Source: Flavimaricola marinus
Lineage (GTDB): Bacteria > Pseudomonadota > Alphaproteobacteria > Rhodobacterales > Rhodobacteraceae
Assembly: GCF_900184895.1 (NCBI RefSeq)
Contig: NZ_FXZK01000003.1
Location: 248,001 to 312,000, forward strand
DNA length: 64,000 nucleotides
Direction: 5' to 3'
Shown here: in pieces, positions 57,695 through 64,000 of the stretch
How positions within the stretch are numbered: the stretch's first letter is position 1
Layout: each line of letters begins with the position of its first letter
Notes under the pieces: generated by a model
What the model was told of the DNA's origin: nothing
Seen by the model: the letters and a program-made list of their open reading frames with translations, nothing else
The model's database searches: none
Made by a program: the position numbers and the translations under genes

Positions 57695-58561
57695 TCAGCC
57701 GCCGACGTCGTTGTAGCCGGTCACCGTGACGATCACCAAGGCCTCTGCGCCACCGTCGATGGCATAGCTGAATTCGGTCGTCGCGCTGTCGCGCAGGCCG
57801 AGATAGCCAAACTCGCCGTTGGCCGAGAAATTCACCGTGCCGTCGGCGTCGATGACCATGAGGCCACCATTGCTGCCGGTGACCACGGCGCCGATGTTGG
57901 CGGCGTCGCCATTCACGGCGGCAACGTCAGAGAGGTAGGGATCGGTGCCGGTGGTGTCGTTGAACAGGATCGTATCCGCGCCACCGTCCAGCAAATCGCC
58001 ACCGTCGTCGAAGTTGTCGAGGTTGCCGACTGTCAGCGTATCGAGCACGGCGACGTTTTCCGGGGCAGGGGGCTCTTCCACGTCGGGGGCCGTGCCGCCG
58101 AGCTTGAGCGAGTCGTTGCGTGCTCCGTCGACTTCCCCGACGGAGGTCAGCCGCACGGCGAAATCCTGCAGCGCCACATCGGCCAGCGTCAGGGCCTCTG
58201 TGTCGTGGCTGATCACGAAGGTCGTGGTCTGGATGTCGTCCTTGGAAATGCCCTGCGTGCCGATCTGCACGCCGGCATCGAATTCGCCGTACTCGTTGAG
58301 CACTTCACCGTTGATGTTTACGCCTTGGCCCAGGTTGGTGACGTCATTCGCTTCGAACTGCGAGTCGGTGGCGTCCGTGCCCACGACGGAGAGGCCATCA
58401 GCCAAGCTGTCGTCCGCAAGGTCGAAGAACAGCCCCTGCAAGTCGCCTGTGTAGGTTCCGTCGAGGACGGTCACATCGAACTGAAGGTTGCCGCCGTCAA
58501 CTTCGGTGATCGTCACCTCAACGTTGACGTCGCCTTCGATCGTGAAGGTCATGGTGCTCAT
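57695..58561 (-). CDS. Acidic secreted-type protein related to the 521-residue repeat protein
   Basis: A 288-residue acidic protein without a signal peptide. Residues 1-155 match the N-terminal domain of the protein at 55471-57036 (GLFFDLADD, FDAGVQIGTQGIS, LTLADVALQDFAV, LKLGGTAP). After a Pro/Glu linker comes a stretch like GGDLLDGGADTILFND and a C-terminal beta domain (ADGTVNFSANGEFGYLGL ... VTVTGYNDVGG) similar to VCBS/cadherin-like modules. Type I secretion or surface display is plausible, not proven. Confidence 0.76.
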   Translation of the reverse strand: MSTMTFTIEGDVNVEVTITEVDGGNLQFDVTVLDGTYTGDLQGLFFDLADDSLADGLSVVGTDATDSQFEANDVTNLGQGVNINGEVLNEYGEFDAGVQIGTQGISKDDIQTTTFVISHDTEALTLADVALQDFAVRLTSVGEVDGARNDSLKLGGTAPDVEEPPAPENVAVLDTLTVGNLDNFDDGGDLLDGGADTILFNDTTGTDPYLSDVAAVNGDAANIGAVVTGSNGGLMVIDADGTVNFSANGEFGYLGLRDSATTEFSYAIDGGAEALVIVTVTGYNDVGG

Positions 58562-58684
58562 GTCTGCCTAATCCTTGTGCCACTGTGTCTGAGACTTGAA
58601 CCATCGGGATAGGAACTGATCTTGGCTCAATTGTGGAATGGATGGGGCAAACGTGTTGATTTCGTCTTAAGGCCGTCGCGATCG

Positions 58685-58715
58685 AAAAGGGCCGCACCAT
58701 TTTCTGGTGCGGCCC
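58685..58715 (-). terminator. Rho-independent terminator of gltA
   Basis: A perfect 11-bp stem (GGGCCGCACCA with its complement) and five-base loop, followed on the minus strand by TTTT, directly after the gltA stop codon. Confidence 0.87.
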
Positions 58716-58721
58716 TCTTGT

Positions 58722-60017
58722 TCAGCGGTTTTCGATATCGACGTAGTCGCGCCGCGTTTCGCCAAGATAGAGCTGGCGGGGGCGACCGATCTTGAGCTGT
58801 GGATCGGCAAGCTGTTCTTTCCACTGGGAAATCCAGCCCACGGTCCGAGCCAGCGCAAAGATCGGGGTGAACATCGAGGTCGGGAAGCCCATCGCTTCGA
58901 GGATGATGCCCGAGTAGAAATCGACGTTCGGGAACAGCTTCTTCTCGGCGAAATACGGATCTTCGAGCGCCTGACGCTCAAGCTCCTTTGCGACCTGCAG
59001 GATCGGGTTGTTGTCCACGCCGAGCAATTCGAGCACCTCGTCGGCGCTCTGCTTCATCACCTTGGCGCGTGGATCGAAGTTCTTGTAGACCCGGTGGCCA
59101 AAGCCCATCAGGCGATAGCTGTCGTTCTTGTCCTTGGCGCGGGCAATGAATTCGGGGATGCGGTCGACCGTGCCGATTTCCTTGAGCATCTCGAGACAGG
59201 CTTGGTTGGCGCCGCCATGTGCGGGCCCCCAGAGACAGGCGATACCGGCGGCGATACAGGCGAACGGGTTGGCACCCGACGACGAGGCCAGACGCACCGT
59301 CGAGGTCGAGGCGTTCTGCTCGTGATCGGCATGCAGCGTAAAGATCCGGTCCATCGCGCGGCTGAGGATCGGATTGGCCTGATATTCCTCTGCCGGGACG
59401 GAGAAGCACATGTTCAGGAAGTTGGACGCATAGTCGAGATCGTTGCGCGGATACACGAACGGCTGACCGATCGAGTATTTATACGCCATCGCCGCAATGG
59501 TCGGCATCTTGGCGATAAGCCGGATCGAGGCGACTTCGCGCTGGTGATCATCGTTGATGTCCGTGGAGTCGTGGTAGAACGCCGACATCGCACCGACCAC
59601 GCCGACCATTGTGGCCATCGGGTGTGCATCGCGCCGGAAGCCACGGAAGAAGTTGTGCATCTGCTCGTGGATCATCGTGTGACGGGTCACGAGGGTTTCG
59701 AATTCCTCCAACTGGGTTGCCGAGGGCAGCTCGCCATAGAGAAGCAGGTAGCACACTTCGAGGTAGTGCGATTGCGAGGCCAGCTGGTCGATGGGGTAGC
59801 CCCGGTGCAGCAGCTCGCCCTTTTCGCCATCGATGAAGGTGATGGTGCTGTCGCAGGCGGCTGTCGACGTGAAGCCGGGATCGTAGGTGAACACATCTGC
59901 TTGCGCATAGAGCTTGCGGATGTCGATCACGTCTGGCCCGTTGGTTGGGGAATGGATGGGAAGTTCGGTAGTCACCCCATCAATGGTCAAGGTCGCGGTA
60001 CGAGTGGTGTCGGCCAT
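58722..60017 (-). CDS. gltA: Citrate synthase
   Basis: A 431-residue hexameric-type citrate synthase joining oxaloacetate and acetyl-CoA in the TCA cycle. Catalytic histidines are in [11 protein letters not shown] and [14 protein letters not shown], the catalytic aspartate in [16 protein letters not shown]. The ATG at 60017 has a purine-rich AAGGGGAAG upstream and fits the family N-terminus; the longer frame is not used. gltX lies 101 bases upstream on the same strand. Confidence 0.97.
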   Translation of the reverse strand: MADTTRTATLTIDGVTTELPIHSPTNGPDVIDIRKLYAQADVFTYDPGFTSTAACDSTITFIDGEKGELLHRGYPIDQLASQSHYLEVCYLLLYGELPSATQLEEFETLVTRHTMIHEQMHNFFRGFRRDAHPMATMVGVVGAMSAFYHDSTDINDDHQREVASIRLIAKMPTIAAMAYKYSIGQPFVYPRNDLDYASNFLNMCFSVPAEEYQANPILSRAMDRIFTLHADHEQNASTSTVRLASSSGANPFACIAAGIACLWGPAHGGANQACLEMLKEIGTVDRIPEFIARAKDKNDSYRLMGFGHRVYKNFDPRAKVMKQSADEVLELLGVDNNPILQVAKELERQALEDPYFAEKKLFPNVDFYSGIILEAMGFPTSMFTPIFALARTVGWISQWKEQLADPQLKIGRPRQLYLGETRRDYVDIENR

Positions 60018-60118
60018 GGAATACTTCCCCTTCTGAGGTCCGTCGCGGCATGGGCCTGCGACGGGGGTTGCCTGTCGTCGTCGGCCTTCGGTACGCCACA
60101 AAAGTGACGAAACCGTTT

Positions 60119-61522
60119 TCAGCCGTCCGAAGCTTGCATCCGGGCCAGGGTTTCATCCCTGCCCAGGACAAGCATCATATCGAATACGCTGGGAGAGACG
60201 GATCGTCCTGCAAGTACGGCGCGGAGTGGCCCCGCCAGCTTGCCCAAACCAAGCCCGTGATTTGCGGCGATCGCCTTCACGGTCTCTTCCAATGTGTCGC
60301 GGTTCCAGCTAGCACTTTGCAACTGCGGCGTCAATTCGCTCAGTATACCACGGGATACATCGGTCAGTTGCGAAGCGGATTTCTCGTCCATCTCGATCGG
60401 GCGCGACGTCAGAACAAAGTGTGCTTTTTCAAGCAGTTCCGGCAGAGTCTTTGCCCGCTCCTTCAGGCAGTACATGGCGCGCTCCAGCCCGTCGGCCTGT
60501 TCCGCGGTCAAGGCAGGCGCACCGGTCGCCGCCAGATATGCCTGAATTTCATGCAGCAGCGCAGCATCCTCCGCGATGGCGATGTGCTGGCCGCAGAGGT
60601 TCTCCAGCTTCTTGGTATCGAACCGCGCGGGCGACTTGCCGATTCCGTCGAGATTGAACCATTCCCGCGCCTGAGCGTCGGTAAAAAACTCGTCGTCTCC
60701 GTGGCTCCAGCCAAGCCGCGTGAGATAGTTGCGCATGCCCGCAGCGGGGTAGCCCATTGCCCTGTATTCAGCGGCGCCGGTCGCGCCGTGCCGCTTTGAT
60801 AGCTTCTTGCCGTCTGGCCCGAAAATCAAAGGGATATGGGCCATGACCGGAACATCCCACCCCATCGCCTTGTAGATCATTCCCTGACGGAAGGCGTTGG
60901 TCAGATGATCGTCGCCCCGGATCACGTGGGTGACGCCCATGTCGTGATCGTCGACGACGACCGCCAGCATATAGACCGGGGTGCCGTCCGAACGCAGAAG
61001 GATCATGTCGTCGAGCTGATCGTTCCCAAGCGTCACGCTGCCCTGAACCGCATCGTCGATCGTGGTGGTGCCGTCCTGCGGTGCCTTGATCCGGATCACG
61101 TAGGGCGCGTCGGGGTGATCGGACTCGTCCACGTCCCGCCAGGGCGAGCGGAACAGCGTCGAGCGGTTTTCGGCCCGGGCCGTTTCGCGGAACGCCTCGA
61201 TTTCCTCTTGGGTCGAAAAGCACTTATAGGCCTTTCCCGCCGCCAGCATCTGGTGGGCGACCTCGGCGTGCCGCTCGGCCCGCGACGCTTGGCTCAGTGG
61301 CTCGCCGTCCCAATCCAGCCCAAGCCACGACAGGCCATCGAGGATCGCGGCGGTGTTTTCCGGCGTCGAGCGCGCCTTGTCGGTGTCTTCGATCCGGAGC
61401 ATGAACGTGCCGCCGTTTGCCCGTGCAAACAACCAGTTGAACAGCGCGGTCCGCGCGCCTCCGATGTGCAGGGCCCCGGTGGGCGACGGGGCAAAGCGGG
61501 TGACGACGGGGGAGGAGGACAT
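60119..61522 (-). CDS. gltX: Glutamyl-tRNA synthetase
   Basis: A 467-residue class I synthetase charging tRNA-Glu (possibly also tRNA-Gln in this group). The HIGH-type motif is [20 protein letters not shown] and the KMSKS-type motif KKLSKRHGA. Full-length. Its ATG at 61520-61522 is divergent from comEC; a CtrA-like site lies just outside its start. Confidence 0.97.
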   Translation of the reverse strand: MSSSPVVTRFAPSPTGALHIGGARTALFNWLFARANGGTFMLRIEDTDKARSTPENTAAILDGLSWLGLDWDGEPLSQASRAERHAEVAHQMLAAGKAYKCFSTQEEIEAFRETARAENRSTLFRSPWRDVDESDHPDAPYVIRIKAPQDGTTTIDDAVQGSVTLGNDQLDDMILLRSDGTPVYMLAVVVDDHDMGVTHVIRGDDHLTNAFRQGMIYKAMGWDVPVMAHIPLIFGPDGKKLSKRHGATGAAEYRAMGYPAAGMRNYLTRLGWSHGDDEFFTDAQAREWFNLDGIGKSPARFDTKKLENLCGQHIAIAEDAALLHEIQAYLAATGAPALTAEQADGLERAMYCLKERAKTLPELLEKAHFVLTSRPIEMDEKSASQLTDVSRGILSELTPQLQSASWNRDTLEETVKAIAANHGLGLGKLAGPLRAVLAGRSVSPSVFDMMLVLGRDETLARMQASDG

Positions 61523-61528
61523 TGGAAA

Positions 61529-61544
61529 TTAACCTTTCGTTCAC
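61529..61544 (+). promoter_or_regulatory. CtrA-like binding site before comEC
   Basis: TTAACCTTTCGTTCAC, i.e. TTAA-N7-TTCAC, one mismatch to TTAA-N7-TTAAC, and almost the same as the site at 28354. It lies 56-71 bases before the GTG start favoured for comEC. Confidence 0.5.
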
Positions 61545-61599
61545 CAAGCTCGGGCTAGGCTTCAGCCGTTGGGATACTCAAGGGCGGGTCATAGGACAA

Positions 61600-63714
61600 G
61601 TGCGGCTGACGGCTCTTTTCATAGAGACGAGCCTGAACCAACGGGGACACCTGTTTGGCTGGGTGCCTGTCTTTCTTGGGCTCGGCATCGGAGCCTACTT
61701 TGCCCTGCCGGTGGAGCCCGTCGCGCTGGACTTTGCGGTCATTGCCGTGATTGCGGCCGCAGCACTGGCCTCGATCCGGCCTTTGGGCGCTGTGCTCGGG
61801 CCGGTTGCCGTGGCCGTGGTGCTGACCTGCGCAGGCTTCGGGCTGACGGCGGCGAGAAGCCACGCAGTCGCCGCGCCGATCCTCGGGTTTCGATACTACG
61901 GTCCGATCGAGGGTCGCATTGTCGAGATTGACCGCTCCTCCTCCGACGCGATCCGTTTGACGTTGGATCAGGTCCGGCTTGACCGGATGTCTCCGGAGAG
62001 AACGCCCGCACGGGTCCGAGTCTCGCTTCATGGCGATCAAGGCTGGATCAACCCGGTGCCGGGATTGCGCGTAATGACCACGGGGCATCTGTCGCCGCCG
62101 AACGGTCCGGTGGAGCCGGGCGATTTCGATTTCCGGCGGATGGCGTGGTTCAGTGGCTTGGGCGGGGTCGGCTATACCCGCAATCCGGTTCTTGCGCTGG
62201 CGCCAGCCTCGGAGGGCAGGGCGGGACTGGCGGTGGACCGTATGCGCACGGTCCTATCCCGCGCCTTGCAGGAGCGGGTGGACGGCGACGCGGGCGGCTA
62301 TGCGGCGGCGGTGATGACGGGCGACAGGTCAGGATTGAGCCAAGAGGCCAATGACAATATGCGAGCGTCGAACCTCTATCACCTCGTCTCGATCAGCGGG
62401 ATGCATATGGGGATGCTTGCCGCGTTCGTCTTTGCAGTGGTACGCACCGGGGTAGCCCTGATCCCGCCACTCGCGTTGCGGTTCTCGGCCAAGAAAATCG
62501 CGGCGCTGGTCGCGCTGCCGGCGGCCGCGTTTTACCTCGCGCTTGCCGGGCGTGATGTGCCGACCGAGCGGGCCTTTGTTATGGTCGCGGTGATGTTGGT
62601 GGCGGTGCTTCTGGACAGACAGGCGCTGACCCTCAGGTCGGTCGCCATTGCGGCGCTGATCGTGTTGGGCTTTCGGCCCGAAAGCCTGACAAATCCCGGA
62701 TTTCAAATGTCTTTTGCGGCGGTCGTCGCACTGATCTTTGCGTTCAGCAGGATGCCGCACCCGTCGGGAGATCGGCCATTGTGGAAGCGAGCGAGCCTGC
62801 CCGTCCTAATGCTGCTATTCTCATCGCTTGTGGCGGGAACGGCAACGGCCCCCTATGCGGCGGCCCATTTCAACCGGATCGCGCATTACGGGCTGATCGC
62901 CAACCTCCTTGCTGTGCCGCCCATGGGGTCGCTGGTGATGCCCGGTGGGGTCATTTTGGCCGTTTTGGGCCCGATTGGTTTGGAGCAGCCTGCCTTGTGG
63001 ATGATCGACTATGGCTCGCGGTGGATTCTGTTCGTGGCCGATCAAGTGGCAAGCACCGACGGCGCAATGTCTGCCGTGCCCAAGCCGCCCGATGCGGTCT
63101 TGCCGCTTATGACGCTGGGGCTGCTGTTCATCGTGCTGTGGCAGGGATGGTCACGGCTGGCTGGGCTGGTGCCCGTCGCCGTGGCGCTATGGCTGTGGAT
63201 TGGGGCAGAGCGTCCGGCGCTGCTGATCGCGGACTCGGGGGCCTTGGTCGGGCTGATGACGGCCGAGGGACGGGTGCTGTCCAAAGCGCGGGGCGATAGC
63301 TTCGCCGCCGAAAACTGGCTGGAAAATGACGGGGTGATGATCTCGCAAGAGCGCGCGTCCTCTATCGCGGGGTTGGATCGCGAGGGCAGAGTAACGCGGC
63401 TGGCACTCGGAGGGGTGCAGGTCGTGCAGGTGTCGGGGAAAACGGCACTGGCTGCGTTGGGCGGGTGTGGCGGTGCGGATGTTCTGATCTCGAATGTCGC
63501 GGTGGAGCAGGACCTGCCTTGCGATGTTTATGACATGATCCGACTGCGCGACACGGGCGCACTGTCCGCCAGCGTTCAGGACGGGGCGCTGCGGATCACG
63601 ACGGTCAGAGACGCCTCCGGCGCGCGATTGTGGCACGGGGCCAGCGACAGTCCCGGTGTTCTGGGCTGGCTGTTCGGGGACATCCTAGCCCCCGAAGCCC
63701 CTGAAACTCAGTAA
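61600..63714 (+). CDS. comEC: ComEC/Rec2 family DNA uptake channel
   Basis: A membrane protein of about 704 residues with a DUF4131-like N-terminus, an extracellular OB-type domain and a polytopic Competence domain whose signature [20 protein letters not shown] is intact. No metallo-beta-lactamase domain follows; the C-terminal 180 residues are a short soluble part. It should form the inner-membrane DNA channel. In Rhodobacter ComEC is needed to receive gene-transfer-agent DNA. GTG 61600 with AGGA upstream is favoured; a TTG at 61522 with GGAGGAGG is the alternative. Its end overlaps the convergent lexA by seven bases. Confidence 0.88.
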   Translation: MRLTALFIETSLNQRGHLFGWVPVFLGLGIGAYFALPVEPVALDFAVIAVIAAAALASIRPLGAVLGPVAVAVVLTCAGFGLTAARSHAVAAPILGFRYYGPIEGRIVEIDRSSSDAIRLTLDQVRLDRMSPERTPARVRVSLHGDQGWINPVPGLRVMTTGHLSPPNGPVEPGDFDFRRMAWFSGLGGVGYTRNPVLALAPASEGRAGLAVDRMRTVLSRALQERVDGDAGGYAAAVMTGDRSGLSQEANDNMRASNLYHLVSISGMHMGMLAAFVFAVVRTGVALIPPLALRFSAKKIAALVALPAAAFYLALAGRDVPTERAFVMVAVMLVAVLLDRQALTLRSVAIAALIVLGFRPESLTNPGFQMSFAAVVALIFAFSRMPHPSGDRPLWKRASLPVLMLLFSSLVAGTATAPYAAAHFNRIAHYGLIANLLAVPPMGSLVMPGGVILAVLGPIGLEQPALWMIDYGSRWILFVADQVASTDGAMSAVPKPPDAVLPLMTLGLLFIVLWQGWSRLAGLVPVAVALWLWIGAERPALLIADSGALVGLMTAEGRVLSKARGDSFAAENWLENDGVMISQERASSIAGLDREGRVTRLALGGVQVVQVSGKTALAALGGCGGADVLISNVAVEQDLPCDVYDMIRLRDTGALSASVQDGALRITTVRDASGARLWHGASDSPGVLGWLFGDILAPEAPETQ

Positions 63715-64000
63715 GTGCGGATAAGGCCCACCAATTTGCCCTGCACGCGCACCTGATCGTCACGGTAAACCCGTGTCTCGTAGGCGGGGTTCGCGGCTTC
63801 AAGTGCGATCATGCCGTTCTGGCGGCGGAACCGTTTCAGCGTGGCTTCCTGTTCGTGGACCAGAGCGACCACGATATCGCCGGTCTCGGCGGTCGAGGTC
63901 TCCCGGATCACCACGACGTCGCCATCGTTGATGCCCGCGTCGATCATTGAATCGCCATTCACCTCCAACGCGTAGTGCTCACCCGATCCGAGCATGGATT
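63708..64000 (-). CDS. lexA: SOS repressor LexA (3' part)
   Basis: The C-terminal 97 or so residues of LexA; the gene continues beyond the right edge. The S24 peptidase fold is clear: the nucleophilic serine in [17 protein letters not shown] and the catalytic lysine in [12 protein letters not shown]. LexA binds GTTC-N7-GTTC operators in alphaproteobacteria and is cleaved when RecA is activated. The exact operator before uvrA in this window is a likely target. It converges on comEC with a short overlap. Confidence 0.95.
   Translation of the reverse strand, partial: SMLGSGEHYALEVNGDSMIDAGINDGDVVVIRETSTAETGDIVVALVHEQEATLKRFRRQNGMIALEAANPAYETRVYRDDQVRVQGKLVGLIRTY

Overview
This 64 kb window is chromosomal DNA from a GC-rich alphaproteobacterium, almost certainly a member of the Rhodobacteraceae (Roseobacter group). 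The evidence is protein-level resemblance and gene order: a bactofilin/M23 pair, a fused indolepyruvate ferredoxin oxidoreductase, a holin/GH108 pair inside a ccm cluster, DUF6552-like and DUF1127 small proteins, and a SOS box of the alphaproteobacterial type (GTTC-N7-GTTC) before uvrA. No rRNA, tRNA, CRISPR array, insertion sequence or integrase was seen. Most of the window is dense housekeeping sequence; about 61 protein genes are called, including two cut by the window edges (prfB at the left, lexA at the right).

Layout. 1-9.8 kb: prfB end, a DUF2189 membrane protein, bactofilin with an overlapping LytM/M23 peptidase, a DUF455 ferritin-like protein, bcp, a 1156-residue AsmA/YhdP-like protein and queA. 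10-20.3 kb: MFS exporter, DUF924 protein, PAS-GAF-GGDEF diguanylate cyclase, lpdA, a secreted protein, a methyltransferase, a lipoprotein and SOS-controlled uvrA. 20.3-22.3 kb: a small patch with two paralogous exported proteins of unknown function, a DUF2892 gene next to a perfect FNR box, and a decayed 3' end of a 3-hydroxyisobutyrate dehydrogenase gene. 22.4-27.3 kb: valine catabolism (mmsA, a one-frame hydrolase/mmsB fusion, a Tat cupredoxin and a divergent LysR regulator). 27.3-37.2 kb: CBS protein, coaD, a membrane GGDEF protein, DUF1127, gapA, DUF808 and DoxX proteins, DUF4329 lipoprotein, tkt and a zauP-like/zapA pair. 37.4-43.5 kb: grxD, BolA, purL, an orphan histidine kinase and a LysR regulator, with a candidate small RNA between the last two. 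43.7-55 kb: indolepyruvate oxidoreductase, acyltransferase, murI, argC, ccmE, GH108 muramidase, holin, ccmF, ccmH and a PaaG-like enzyme. 55-58.6 kb: two related acidic proteins of unknown function that flank an acetyltransferase. 58.7-64 kb: gltA, gltX, comEC and the end of lexA.

Two threads link separate genes. One is DNA uptake, DNA damage and gene transfer: the SOS box at uvrA, lexA next to comEC, near-identical CtrA-like sites before comEC and before a diguanylate cyclase, and a muramidase/holin pair resembling the gene-transfer-agent lysis genes known from Rhodobacter. The other is possible horizontal or recently duplicated material at 20.3-22.3 kb and 55-58.6 kb, where paralogous unknown genes, long leaders and a gene remnant cluster. 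The least explained objects are the 521-residue repeat protein with an Asp-rich, Trp-rich C terminus, the candidate anti-Shine-Dalgarno small RNA near 42.47 kb, and the hydrolase/dehydrogenase fusion.
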